Part shown: positions 34,906-46,160 of the stretch, piece after piece | Position numbering within the stretch: the stretch's first letter is position 1 | Layout of the letters: the number at the start of each line of letters is the position of its first letter | NCBI GenBank assembly: GCA_020284085.1 | Contig: JACEVL010000019.1 | Coordinates: 3,890,822-3,954,821 of the forward strand | DNA: 64,000 nucleotides | Direction: 5' to 3' | Source of the DNA: Aporrectodea caliginosa | Lineage: Eukaryota; Annelida; Clitellata; Crassiclitellata; Lumbricidae | The notes under the pieces: model-generated | Told to the model about the DNA's origin: nothing | Seen by the model: the letters and a program-made list of their open reading frames with translations, nothing else | Database searches by the model: none | Program-made: the position numbers and the translations under genes

Positions 34906-36292
34906 CAAATACATCAAGGTATGAACACATAACCTCTGTACAAAATCACTGCTTTGACTTCCTGCTCAGCAGAGCATTTTCTTAAACTTCTGTCTGATAA
35001 ACACTGAATCCTAACCAAACACATTATTTAAAATTATGGGTTGTTATTCTGTCTCATCACTATTCCATAACATCATATTGCTATTCTAGGGGCATATCTG
35101 AAACTACAGCTACAGTGCTACATGAATTAGCTTTTTCAGTTGGTGGACCGAAATTGTTCAAATTCCCTCCTTGCATCTGCTTGTTCTGCTCGGTCCATTA
35201 TGTGCTTTACTTCCTGCCCTGGAAAACTCACCTCCACACTGGGCAGATACAGGTAGAAATTGGCTCGCTTAACATACAGTGGAGTAGAAAAGGAGCAAAC
35301 TACTTAATCAATTAAGTTGGAAACTGTTGCACATGTCGCAGAGTGTCTCATTTTAGGTAAAAATACACTAGCTGTAAAATCTCAGGGTTAGATTAAATTA
35401 TTTCTATTCTTCTCAGAACATAATAAATTGGAATTACTTGTATAAAATATAATATAATAAAATGCTTGGTTCAAAACTATTTGGTTGAAAATTTTATAGA
35501 TAAGACAGTTTGCAACAGCTGCAAATTTAGAATTTGCTATTATTTTATTCTTCATCGTCAATTAATAATCTATAGTTTTTAAACATTCACATTGAGACTG
35601 TTTAGAATTTAATCAACTTGTGAGATGAACATCACACCCAGTGACTATAGATCTTTGGGGAAATCGCATGCTGAGACACCGTGCACATTATACAATTCAC
35701 TAGATGAATCCAACACAGTTTTTGTTATGCACGTATTCAATCACAGGCAACAACTAATGGTAACAAATGATAGGCACCGTTGGAGGCTGAACACATTATG
35801 CTACAGTCCCAGTGTACACAACTAGCTAATATTTAGCAGAGGAAAAACTGCAGTTCCAATTAAAACACTGTGGCTCCAATGACCGAGTTAAATATGGATT
35901 AGGCCTATCACTGTTGTTCTTAAAGTTTAATACATTATTACTAACAAATTACTTGCATGTTTCATATCTTTGACACAGATCTTTATCAAAAGCAATTATG
36001 TAGTGATAAAGTAAAATAATTTCCTTTCTGTATAAACTAATAATTTATTATTTTACTAAAATACATAAAATATGCAAAAACTAAATTAGGACTCTTGTAG
36101 TTCAAAAACAAACTTTCTCATTTTAGAATTATAATGCTAACATATATAAGCCCCACATCATCAAATATGAGGGTGGTATCTCTTGACTTACTTGACTTAT
36201 GGCCTTGGCGATGCTCCCGCACGCATAAGCCGCTCGTTTATGGAAGACCTCCATCATCTTGCAGAGGTGCTATATAAATTTGCCATTAGATG
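34906..36292. other. Non-coding block, near-identical to the left arm
   Basis: Counterpart of 5635-7016; no gene recognised. Confidence 0.5.
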
Positions 36293-36541
36293 AGAGATGG
36301 TTGAATGGTAACACGCTGGCACGAAAATCAGAAAGACACGTGTTCGAGACCTGCAAGTCTCATAAGGCCTTGCACTCTCCCTATGGACGACTGTAAAACA
36401 AGCGTAGGACAGATGGGCGCCCTGTAGGCTGCCACGCAGTTAAATTCGACTTCTGTTAATCTTGTAATCATCTGTTACTACTCTATATCATTCAATCTTA
36501 ATGTGTACTTGTCTCCCTGATTTAAAAACATATTATTATTA
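36293..36541 (+). repeat. tRNA-derived SINE, right-arm copy
   Basis: GGTTGAATGGTAACACGC and GTGTTCGAGACCTG form the A- and B-box regions; the tail has ATT units at the 3' end. Sister of 5386-5634. Confidence 0.75.
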
Positions 36542-36831
36542 GTATTACCATAAACTATGTTATTTGGTGCATTTCCTGTCAACAATCTCTCTGTATGAAA
36601 TAAATTGAGCATAATAGTATTACGCTATTTCAACAATTCAGTAAATAAATCACAATTACTTTTATCTATCAACCTACACAATATCCATAGAACTAGTGCC
36701 AGAAATCAACCCATAATAATTATGTAGAATTAATGGTAAATCGTAAGATGCTTAAAATTGCCCGATTTTACATTATACTCATTTACGCATGTTGACCAAA
36801 GAGTTACAAACAATGAATGCGTATAACGACA

Positions 36832-37310
36832 TCATTCAAATCTGTTCTGTTCTGAGCCATCCTCGTTTCGAGGTTCGGCCGCATCATGAATAATTTTCCT
36901 CCAGCGTCTCCGGTCTTCCGTCAGTATTATCAATTCCTCCATTGTCAATCCAGTCCATTCCTTTATGTTGCTCAACCAGTTTGTTCTCGGTCTTCCTCTT
37001 TTCCGATTTCCCGGCATTGTGCTCTGCACGATATCTTTCTCCAAGCATATTCCCTCTCTTCTCATGATGTGTCCGAAGTAAGTTCAAGTAACTAAGTTTT
37101 CTTTTACCGTCTTCCGGAGACTCCTCTCCACTCCTGCCTCCTCCAGCACCCATTCATTTTTCCGCATTTGCGTCCAAGATATATTCGTGATCAATCTCAG
37201 ACACTTCATCTCGAATGCCTCTATTCTTCTCTCCGCCTCCTTCCTCAGTGTCCAACTTTCACAACCATATATAGCCACCAGCCATACCAGTGCTCTCCAT
37301 AACTTTATCT
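36832..37310 (-). pseudogene. RTE-like LINE ORF2 C-terminus, right-arm copy (fuller)
   Basis: Minus-strand frames read YGCESWTLRKEAERRIEAFE, RLITNISWTQM, YFGHIMRREG, then NRKRGRPRTNW, IKEWTGLTMEE and RRRWRKIIHDAAEP. This is the standard C-terminal sequence of RTE-type LINE ORF2 proteins. It spans two frames and lacks the catalytic core. Confidence 0.85.
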
Positions 37311-37914
37311 TGTTGTTGTTGTTATGTCAAGGCTCTTCCATATCTTTTTAAGGTTTGTAGCCACTGCATACCCCTTTGCCAATCGTACTCGGATCTCTGC
37401 ACCGCAATCACTGTCTTCATTCAAATGGTAGGCCTATAATATTCGTCGGAAAATAGGGAAAATAATACATTAAGCTCAAATCATAATATTAGAACTCTTT
37501 CATTGACCTTTCTTAAATATGTTTGTAAACTAAATTATGTACACAGAGTTATAGAATCTAACCATTTTGGGCATTAAATTCGAATGTCCACATGATCCGG
37601 GTTGCAATCTGGGTTGTAACAGCTACTGTCGTCAACACAAAATGGCGATCGATTAAAGTCTTTCACAACACTGATTGGTGAGCTGGAGTGTTTTATAGTA
37701 TATCCCGCCATCTTGCGAATATATTTTAACGTGCTACACCAACTAAGATTGTCGACCTATTAAGTGAATTATTAGCACTTCCTTTTTGACTAAAATTCGA
37801 TATTTAGCAAAGAAATTGTTCACCACTATAATAATACTGCAACTTTTAAGACCATACCTAAATATGGCTGTTATCAAGATCTTGTCCACTTTTTTTTAGA
37901 TATTTTGTGTATGA

Positions 37915-38188
37915 TTATTGCTGCGAAACATTGTATAATCTGACTTTAACTTTATATTTGTTAAATACCGATAAATTAGTTTAACTTAAAAGTAATACAT
38001 TTTACATCGACATTTGGTCGGCTGATGCTTGAGATGATTTGTCATGTAAAGTGATTTCACAGAAGGAACGTTGACTATCAATCGTCAGAGCAATTATTAT
38101 CTACATAATAATTACGATCACAAACTCATAATATGCGAACTTTGAAAGTCCATGTAATAATAATCTGGATGAGACATTCTAAACACAT
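37915..38188. other. No gene recognised
   Basis: AT-rich sequence between the right arm and the hairpin that hosts the piggyBac element. Confidence 0.4.
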
Positions 38189-38222
38189 GCAAAGGACTGA
38201 CGTCTTACAATAATCGTTTTCT
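38189..38222. repeat. Left half of a 34-bp perfect inverted repeat flanking piggyBac
   Basis: Exact reverse complement of 41103-41136. Before the insertion the two halves formed a 34-bp stem with a ~12-nt loop that contained the TTAA target. Confidence 0.95.
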
Positions 38223-38243
38223 ATAATATATTAACCCATTAAC

Positions 38244-38273
38244 GCATAGCGTCCCATAAATGGGACGGTATGC
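38244..38273. promoter_or_regulatory. Subterminal palindrome 1 of the piggyBac element
   Basis: A 30-bp imperfect palindrome with GCATAGCGTCCCAT in one half and ATGGGACGGTATGC in the other, directly inside the left terminus. The position suggests a transposase binding site; that role is inferred. Confidence 0.75.
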
Positions 38274-38444
38274 TAAACAGCCTGACAGACTGGTAACTGT
38301 TGATATTTCGTTACTTGTGTTATATCGCCAAATTCTTATTACGCACCCCTACACAATGGACTCGTCCAGTTACCCGGAAGTTGATCAAGTTCAAGTGTTT
38401 CAGTTGATGTCAACTTCAAAATTTTTCGATAATTAACTTCTATT

Positions 38445-40594
38445 ATGCCGCGTTCAAAGAGGTATGAATATTTTTAATTAATTTTTTTCTGTCTAGATTC
38501 GCTTTCTTACAGATGTTTTCCGCATATATATTGAATGATTTCAGTTTCTGCTGTTTGTATTTGCTGACACTGGTCCGCGATCTTGACGTCCCATATATGG
38601 GACGCTATGCATGAAAGGCTACATGAACCTTTGTTGTTCTGTTGTTGTATGTTTATAGATATACCGTTCACGAGGTTGTGTCTATGCTTGAGAATGATGA
38701 AGATTTCATGAGTGCTGACATTTACATTGATCCTCCTATTGACAGTGACAACAGTGATCAAGATAGCGGTGCGGAAGATGGTGGCGGAATAGTTGATGAT
38801 TTGCCGCGCAACGTTTTGCAGGCCGAGGCACACATGGTTGTTCATCGTGGAGATGGTGATCAAGAAATTGGATATGAAGAAGGTCCTAGCAAGGAAGCTG
38901 ACAGCTCAGGAACTGCAGTTAGTGTCACTGCTCGCAAGCGATGCAGTAATCTTCAACGACCAGTGCAGCGCGAAACTGAAGCAACTGCCAGCCAACCTCC
39001 GAACTCTGTTCCTGCTGTGCGACCAAAGAAAAAGTCAAAAATACATCCAGAAACACAAGACACATTTGACAAGAATATTGCAGAAGACACAGAAGAAGAA
39101 GCAGCTTGTCATGTAGCTGCTCCACCAGTGCAAAGAAAATGGGCAAGAAAGGATGTCACCTCTGTGCATCCAGAATGGAATGGTACTAAGCCAGATTTTC
39201 TACGGAAAGACATGACTCCATGCCACATTTTCGACTGCTTTTGGGATGACGAAGTAATTGAACATACTGTTAACATGTCAAAACTGTATGCTGCTCAGAA
39301 GGGCAAGGCAAACTTCGAAGTAACATCAGCTGAAGTGCGGGGTGTGCTGGCAATATTACTGATATCCGGGTATGCACCAATTCCTTCGCGACGCATGTAC
39401 TGGGAGCAGGCAGACGATGTATCAAATGCAGCTGTGTCGTCAATCATGTCTTTGAATCGATTTGAAGAGATACTTCGCTATCTGCACTTTGCAGACAATC
39501 TGTCTCTGCCTGCTGGTGACAAACTGGCGAAAGTCCGGCCATTGTATGACATGATGAATAAGCGCCTCCTGCAGTACTTTCCCGTTGAGCAGCATGTCGA
39601 TGTTGATGAATCAATGATTCCTTATTACGGTAGACATTCTGCCAAGCAGTTCATCAGAGGGAAACCTATACGGTTCGGCTACAAAGTTTGGTGCCTCAAC
39701 ACGCGTCTCGGGTACCTTGTACAGTGTGATCCATACCAGGGTAAAGGTCCGTATCTGGATCCTCAGTTGGGGCTTGGTGGATCTGTTGTCCCCTATTTAC
39801 TCAACAAATTGCCGAAGCTGAACTACTGCCTGTACATCGACAACTACTTCACGTCGCTGAAATTACTGGACCAATTGAGACGTGACAACATTGCAACAGT
39901 TGGAACCGTGCGCTCAAACCGAATTGAGAAGTGCCCATTGAAAGAAGCTGCTCTAATGAAGAAGGATGATCGTAGTTCCTACGACTTCCGCACGGATGTG
40001 GCTTCCGGAACTATCGTAGTCAGATGGCAGGACAATAGCATTGTCACCATTGCATCCAACACTTTTGGTGTTCAACCAATCGCACATACTAAGCGTTGGT
40101 CAGTTGCGAAGAACTGTGAAATATCAGTAGCACAACCATGTCTTATCGCCAAGTACAACTACGGAATGGGCGGGACTGATCGCATGGATCAGAACATACA
40201 GCAGTACCGGATCGGCATCAGATGCAAGAAATGGTGGTGGCAGCTATTTGCTTACCAAGTGGACGTGGCAGTGCAGAATTCATGGCTCATTTACCGGCAA
40301 ACTCCTGCCTCTGATGCACAACCAATGTCACTTCTGCAGTTCCGAAGATCAGTCGTACAGGCATATGTGCTAAAGTACAAGTCACGGTCAACCATTGGTC
40401 GCCCGGTGAGACGAAGTCGCGCTCTGGATGAACGAGTACCAGCTGAGGCTAGATTTGATGGACATAATCATTTCATCCAACGAATTGACACTCAGCGCAG
40501 ATGTGCTCACTGCGGTATGAAGGCAAAGACGGTCTGCGAGAAATGTACCGTTGCCGTTCACGATCGCTGTTTTGCTGACTTTCACTCAAAGTAG
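38445..40594 (+). CDS. piggyBac transposase, two exons, intact
   Basis: A 17-nt first exon (38445-38461, MPRSK plus part of Arg) ends at a GTATGA donor. The intron runs 38462-38658 with a TTTATAG acceptor, and exon 2 continues to the stop at 40592-40594, giving 650 residues. The start reads MPRSKRYTVHEVVSML, as in other piggyBac proteins. An acidic N-terminal region (about 17-160) precedes the DDE-type core. Likely catalytic Asp residues are D322 (HVDVDESM), D400 (LYIDNYFTS) and D513 or D516 (GGTDRMDQN). A C-terminal cysteine-rich zinc module spans 621-648 (C621, C624, C632, C635, H640, C643, H648). It would cut and paste the element at TTAA sites in the nucleus. No stop or frameshift was seen. 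The stop codon overlaps a TAGGCCTA motif. Confidence 0.95.
38585..38610. promoter_or_regulatory. Palindrome 2, within the transposase intron
   Basis: GACGTCCCATATATGGGACG followed by CTATGC. Same motif as at the termini, placed in the 197-bp intron. Confidence 0.75.
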
Positions 40595-40942
40595 GCCTAG
40601 CATTGCACATCAAGAACGTCATGACACTCACATTGACAAAGAGTTAAGACTGGTCCATGAATTATTCTGTCTGTTCTACTATAGCGTTTATAGATAGCAT
40701 GCAATGTTACTTTGTTTTACAATGTTCATTACTCACGGTGCTATATTTTGAAGTCATTTTCATTGTAATTATGTTATTCTGCAGATAACTTGCAATAATT
40801 CAGATATAAAATTGCTGTTGACTTATCCAGAATTAACATTTACAGTTCACCTGCATCCTCTACTCACCATTATACTGTTTATGCAGTTATCATAAACGTT
40901 TCTGACTGATTCGCCTATATATGAGTTCATGTAGCCATTCGT

Positions 40943-40967
40943 GCATAGCGTCCCATATATGGGACGC
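40943..40967. promoter_or_regulatory. Palindrome 3, right subterminal region
   Basis: GCATAGCGTCCCATATATGG followed by GACGC, about 130 bp inside the right terminus. It is placed asymmetrically compared with the left end. Confidence 0.75.
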
Positions 40968-41102
40968 GTTTTGAAACATGCAAAACTAACAAAAAGTTCA
41001 TTTCTTTGGCAAAAACCTTTCACATTATCTTGTACAAATACTATCAGCTGCTTAATTTCCAAATTTGGCACAATTTTGAAAAGTCATGCAGTAATGGGTT
41101 AA

Positions 41103-41136
41103 AGAAAACGATTATTGTAAGACGTCAGTCCTTTGC
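41103..41136. repeat. Right half of the 34-bp inverted repeat flanking piggyBac
   Basis: Exact reverse complement of 38189-38222, directly adjoining the right TTAA. Confidence 0.95.
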
Positions 41137-41482
41137 GTTTGTGACGTCAGAATTGGTCCTTTGCCAGTTGAAGACGCCATTGTTGATTTACTTCTCGAAT
41201 CGTAATTCTCGTTCGATTCGTTCGACAATCGATTAATCGATTGTTATTTCTTGCAATATTGGCGTTGACTGTAGAAGACGAGGCGGGGTTTGTTCTTCGG
41301 CAGATCTAAGTAATTTCTGCGACGAAATGTCAACGAAACGACCATCAACTGAATCCAGTTTGGACGAACAAACCATTGAATGCTCAGATTGTGAGTTGAT
41401 GCGAGGAAGATTTTAATAGTATTTATTTAAAGGTTGTTTGTTGTTTCAATGACTTCATCAGTTTTAAAAGGAACTCTTTCTT
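41137..41482. other. No gene recognised
   Basis: Non-coding by eye. Confidence 0.35.
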
Positions 41483-41972
41483 GGTAATCCCGTAGTTTAG
41501 GTTGGTAAATTATTTGAATGTCTTCAATGCCGTACTTGACGTTGGTAAGTAAGTAGTCTACCTATGTCCATGATAACTAATATCAATCCCACTTCCATTT
41601 CATGAAGAAATTGTTTTAATCAATCCAGCTTCAATTTCGGTAAAAAAATTATCCAACTTCTATTTAACCAAACAAATATTTTTCATCAATGGAACTTTTA
41701 TTTAAGCAAAGATCTATTCTCATGGGTCCAGCTTCTACTTAAGGCAACAATTATTTTCATCATTCCAGCTTCTATTGCATCAAAAACTTAGTTTCATCAA
41801 TCCAGCTTCTATTTATGGTAAAATTATTTAGATCAATCCGACTTCTATTTAAAGACAGAAATGGTTTCATCAATCCCACCTCGAGTTAGTGTAACAATTT
41901 TTTCCCTTAATCCAGCTTCCATTTTAATTTTATGATATAAAATAATTTACCAACCTAAACTACGGGATTACC
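41483..41972. mobile_element. Inverted-repeat element with ~38 bp minisatellite, copy 3
   Basis: Terminal repeats of about 33 bp start GGTAATCCCGTAGTTTAGGT and end in the complement. CTCTTTCTT flanks both sides (41474-41482, 41973-41981). The interior is a degenerate array around AATCCAGCTTCTATTT, plus a segment shared with 16495-16530 and 17625-17665. Confidence 0.9.
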
Positions 41973-42027
41973 CTCTTTCTTTTTAATGCTAGTCAAAGTT
42001 TTCAGAGGAACACTGTCCTTTTAATGC

Positions 42028-42035
42028 TAGGCCTA
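42028..42035. other. TAGGCCTA micro-insertion in a local direct repeat
   Basis: TTTTAATGC-TAGGCCTA-GTCAAA here, compared with TTTTAATGC-TA-GTCAAA at 41981-41997, only 38 bp upstream. Confidence 0.8.
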
Positions 42036-42205
42036 GTCAAACTATTGTATGCCAATATAATCGCTCAGTCCTTTCTGTCTTTATACAACTTCAAAACGTA
42101 TGTGTATTGTGATAGAAAAAGAGACGAGACTATAAGTTCTTTGTTTGGCTATAATTATTATAGATTCAAAATACTATTTGCATTGTACTGGATTGTATCT
42201 AAGCA

Positions 42206-42649
42206 TTTATAAAGCGTACCCTATAGGACGAACCATTCAGAAGCTCTCCCAGTGCGCAAGGCCAGAGTGAAGGAACAAGTTTTGAGAAAAGAGAAGATGG
42301 AGATAGGCTGCCAGAGAGAATTGTATTGCGAACATAAGGAGAAAGCGCATTCCAAAGAGAGGGAAACAAAAGATCGAGGCTGAGCCATAGTAGTTATAGA
42401 ACGGAGAGCCAGATGGGCAAGACAATAATTAGAAGAGCGAAATGGATTGCATTTGGGGCAAGACCACGCTACGCCTTGAAGATCAGAATAAGGATTATAA
42501 ATGGATCGTGGGCAGAGACAGCCAATACAGATGTTCAAACATTCTAAACATACTAAACATAGAAAAATAAATGATATACAATTCTTGTGCCTAATAGTTG
42601 CATCTGACAGTGATTGCATTCCGTTTCTCTTATAGCAGTATTCCAGCAA
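42206..42649 (-). pseudogene. L2/CR1-like LINE C-terminal fragment
   Basis: The minus-strand frame ends TLALRTGRASEWFVL before its stop, matching SLALRTGSASEWFTL at the end of the LINE at 48625-49345. The upstream part is frame-degraded. The fragment is 5'-truncated and inactive. Confidence 0.75.
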
Positions 42650-43142
42650 GAAGACAATGCTAAACGTGCTAAACTTGTCTCAACGAGTGACAAAACGGTA
42701 AGCTACATGGCATTAAAAAGCAAATAACAAATATCTTTTGAATCTAAACTTTGATTGAATTGAGTCGTTTATAGTCAAATAGTCTGGTTGTTTTTAAGAG
42801 CAAAAGGATTACTTGACTAAAAGGCAGCACGTTGCGTCTAAAGGCGTCACAGCCTTATCTGGTTTTCAACAGAAGATAAAGTGTTTACAGACGTCTTAGC
42901 GACCTTGGATAGTGTAGCTCTGCGAGGGCAGAAATTTAGTTCGAGATTTCTGCTCCACCTACATCCCATAGCCAACTCAGCTACATTGAGTAACTGATCG
43001 TACACTGTCGGTGGGAAGATGAGATGGCGAAGGAGAGGACAGACCACCGGCACTCGTAAAACCGAAGCTAAGAAAATGAAGTCGCTAAAACTTCACACCC
43101 ATGGTTGCCTCAAGCCAAGCTTAAAGTACCGTTCTTCTTCTT
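42650..43142. other. Upstream of the F-box exon, no exon identified
   Basis: This region should hold the promoter or upstream exon(s) of the F-box gene, since the F-box frame has no in-frame ATG near 43356. No exon could be assigned. Confidence 0.4.
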
Positions 43143-43183
43143 CATCATCATCATCGTCGTCATCATCATCATCATCATCATCA

Positions 43184-43237
<54 letters not shown>

Positions 43238-43240
43238 TCT
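43143..43240. repeat. (CAT/CGT)n trinucleotide repeat
   Basis: About 32 units, CAT-rich at the left and CGT-rich at the right. It would read as His/Arg in the F-box frame and Ser in another, and is probably not translated. Confidence 0.95.
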
Positions 43241-43355
43241 TCTTCTTCTTTTTGTTTTTCTTGGTCTTATTGTTGTTTTTGCTGCTGCTGTTGTTTCTAC
43301 TGAATGTTCTGATGCTGCGTCATGCTTTAATTGGTCTTCTTCTGCTAAAAATAAG

Positions 43356-43602
43356 TTGATAGTGCATGAACAGTCTTTTGGGTTTTGCCTTCAGCTGCAT
43401 GATCTGCCGATCGAGATACTTGATTGTATCCTCACTAAGGTCGTAGCTGTGGAAGTGAAGGATGCTAAGCTGGACAAAAGTGTTTGGAAAGAAAAAGCTG
43501 ACCTTGTAATAGGCCGACTTAGCACTGTTTGTTCGCAGTGGAGCAGCATCCTTACGACCAGCTTCTTTCGAAATAAAGTTCACAGAATTCTCGAAGGCAC
43601 TG
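43356..43602 (+). CDS. F-box exon of an F-box/propeller protein
   Basis: The frame reads LHDLPIEILDCILTKVV, then after a short insert LSTVCSQWSSIL, the L-P-x2-I-L...V-C-x-x-W layout of an F-box, the motif that recruits Skp1 in SCF ubiquitin ligases. The exon ends at 43602 with a GTTAGT donor in phase 1. Joining to the acceptor at 44572 gives ...ILEGTAQESIRLEILQ, in frame with the propeller-like exon. No ATG is in frame near 43356 (the open frame begins at a TTG), so an upstream exon or start is missing from this call and the 5' limit is arbitrary. The second genomic copy of the locus lacks this exon. Confidence 0.7.
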
Positions 43603-44572
43603 GTTAGTTCATAAAATAAAGTAGCTTGAATTTTATACTCACGATGAACTAAACCTGTAAATGGAATGACTGACGGTTTGTGCATAGAAGTAACTCCTAA
43701 GCAAACCTTGAGACAGCCTTAGGTATGAAGTGTTAACGACTTCTTTTTTCTTAGCTTAACTTTGATTGGAACTCATTAATTATTAAACTCTGATGTTGTG
43801 CCCCACTTTCTTGCTGGCCGCTCTTTCCACTCATTCTTACAGTAAATTTGATATCTTTACATGGTCGAACTGTTAACTCCGTTGCCATGGAACTGCTTGT
43901 CTGCGGGAATTTACCAGAGGCGACTTTCATGTAATCCGAGCATTTCTAGTTACACAGGAATTCATTATTTTTTACTGAACTTTGAGAACTTTTAGCCTAG
44001 CACCACTAGCGCCATCATCATCATAATTAATTTTTTGGAATATTGGAATACTATTCGTAACTGTATAGGTTTCGGGGGCCATTTTTATATGCGATTAATG
44101 GAGATTCATGCACGATGTTTCCATTTCTCACTGCACTGATATTCAGCGTGATTTGGAACAATCCCAGTTATTCATCTCTACTTTATACTTCGTTCGACGC
44201 AGAAAACTACGGCATCCAAAAGTTCCGTGTTCATGTGTTAAGTTTTTCTTAAGTTTCAAGTGTTCCTGTATGTTACGCTTCAAGTAGAATGTAACAACCT
44301 TCAATCTAATTAATAATCACGGGGACCATAATTGACGTGGCCCCCATTCAAATGGGAAGCGGTGCAGATGAATCATGTCACCCGATCAATTCATTGAAAA
44401 ATGAGGAGGAAGGTCGTGGCTATACGGTCGCTAGATAAAAACGTATACACTTACATTTATTTATACTAATTACTAGCTAGCATGATAGAGTTCATGCATG
44501 TATTTTGATTCTTCTACGAATTTTGAGAAAATGTATTAAAACGATGTCATTATTTTTGCTCAATTCATATAG

Positions 44573-45425
44573 CTCAGGAGTCGATTCGTTTGGAGATTTT
44601 ACAGCAGTCTTCCCTCAAGATTTGCGCTTTGGAGCAGACTACAATGAAAGATGAAATGTTTGTGCTCGTGACTAAATCCATTTATGTTTACGACCGCAAC
44701 AATATGGAAGACCCGAAAGATGTCATCCCGCTACCTAAAGGAAATCAGCTGTGCCTAGCAGCTTGCAGCGTGTCAAATTGCCTGTATATACTGAACAGAA
44801 AGCAGTGGTATAAGGTTTCAGTCTTACGCATTAAGAAAGATGATGACAGCCAGTTCAATATCTCAGCACTGATTTCTAACCTGTGTCTGCCAAACCCTAC
44901 TCTATCCGTAACTGCCAATGGTGGCCTAATCCTATCTAAGCATCGAGGGGAGGAGTGCGCCGTAATAAGCATGTAGGCTACGATGCGAATGGTTCCTTGC
45001 AACATGAAATGAGTGTGTCCTCGGAGATTTCTAACCTCAGTCAGATAATTCCAAAATCAAATGGAAACCTCGTTCTGGTTTCACGTGAGAAAGGCCAATA
45101 CAAAGCAAAAATAACGGAGATCGACCTGAATGGCAATATTCTACGCCAATACATGCCTACAGTTAGCTGTAGTGTTATGAAAGTCAGTCAGGCAGACATT
45201 CATGGACGAATGTTGTTGATCGAGCAACGACCCGATATAATGGTACTCCGAGATTCTGAATTAAATCTCCTGAGATTTACTGTTCTGCCGCACGATGGAT
45301 ATAATTATTACCTTGTGATTTATTCCTCCAAATTCCACTACAATAGCGAAAGAAATGAGATTGTAAGCTTCTGTCAATGTGTATATAGCAATACTCTGTC
45401 AATCTTTCGCTTCACGGACGAATAA
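44573..45425 (+). pseudogene. Propeller-like exon of the F-box gene, copy 1 (frameshifted)
   Basis: The acceptor TCATATAG ends at 44572. The frame runs AQESIRLEILQQSS... to KHRGEECAVISM, where TAGGCTA at 44974-44980 creates a stop. In copy 2 the same place has plain TA and the frame continues as SMYDANGSLQHE. After the 5-bp insertion the remaining ~150 residues stay open in the shifted frame (to 45425, ending IFRFTDE). Repeats of the type (D.NG.L...) and G-LIL/LVLVS strands suggest NHL- or WD-like propeller blades; the assignment is by pattern only. The stop overlaps an AATAAA; another AATAAA lies near 45633. Confidence 0.85.
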
Positions 45426-46074
45426 AACACTTGAAAATATATGTACGATGCGGACGATTTGCACTAACATTTAATAGTTTCGACGTTTAATAACATTATT
45501 ATTACCTATCGTTTCGAAAGACCGCTGTTGGAATACCTTTTCTCTTTCAGATAGACATTGAGAATTCGTCTACACAATTATTTATGTCACTTAAAACAAT
45601 ATTTTTCTAATTTGCTTCATGAGTTTATTTTAATAAACTGTGTTCTTAACTTTACTGAAATCTGTAAAAGAGAGTGGTGCATTTACCGATAATTGTTCAA
45701 ATTTCAATAGTCGAACAATCCCAATTGCAATTGTAGCCTCAACATTTTTACAGCGCTATGGTGAAGGCTAATCCTAGTGTCCCAGCTTACCCATGAACTT
45801 ATAAGGATATACTGACTTACTTACTTATTTTATCAGAATGGTTGTTCAGAGCTCGATGTGCATTAGGGGTCCGAGTCCGGTTGCCAGATGGACCAGAGAG
45901 ACAGTGCAGCTGTTACGGCGGGTCACGTTGGGGCAACTGGGAAGGATCGGATGGATCATTTGGGTAGGAATTCTTGAGAGGTATGACTTCTATTTAGAGT
46001 GGAAAGTCTGTGGGATGATAAGTAAAGGAGTCTGAGACAGATGAAGTAAGAAGTAAGCAAGAATATTCTTTATT
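45426..46074. other. 3' flank of the propeller exon, non-coding
   Basis: Duplicated at 57853-58560. Micro-insertion sites are empty here at 45475 and 45507 (filled in copy 2). Confidence 0.6.
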
Positions 46075-46160
46075 GAGAAGCACTAGCAAAAGCACAGCAC
46101 TGTTACAGTACATGGCAAGATTAATACATTCTAACAAAAACAAACAAATTTATATATTCA
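46075..46160. repeat. Retroposon 3' domain (CTTTATTGAGAAGCAC type)
   Basis: Resembles the 3' domain of the SINE at 1368-1603 (CTTTATTGAAGCGCCTG...CTGTACAT). Its duplicate is at 58565-58640. Confidence 0.6.

Larger units (their letters stand above)
31206..37914 (-). repeat. Inverted duplication, right arm (~6.7 kb)
   Basis: Reverse-complement match of 3808-10600. It lacks the 357-bp LINE insertion of the left arm and has five fewer zinc fingers, but keeps the fuller LINE C-terminus at 36832-37310. It runs into a LINE endonuclease relic at one end and unique sequence at the other. Confidence 0.95.
38235..41098 (+). mobile_element. Complete piggyBac element (2.86 kb)
   Basis: The element begins CCCATTAACGC and ends, read as complement, CCCATTACTGC. 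TTAA target duplications lie at 38231-38234 and 41099-41102. It carries one transposase gene with an undamaged frame and three GTCCCATATATGGGAC-type palindromes. TTAA specificity and CCC termini are diagnostic of piggyBac. All visible parts needed for mobility are present, so it may be young or recently active. Confidence 0.95.

Noticed and set aside
36293..36370. Possible functional tRNA gene
   Set aside because: A- and B-box words are present but the acceptor stem does not close and an AT-rich tail follows: a tRNA-derived SINE.
40592..40599. TAGGCCTA insertion as the cause of a premature transposase stop
   Set aside because: Removing GGCCTA still leaves a TAG stop at the same codon, so the motif does not shorten the protein.
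43019..43359. Poly-Ser or poly-Val/Ile ORFs upstream of the F-box exon
   Set aside because: Translation of the (CAT/CGT)n tract in other phases; neither is in frame with the F-box and both end in stops before it.
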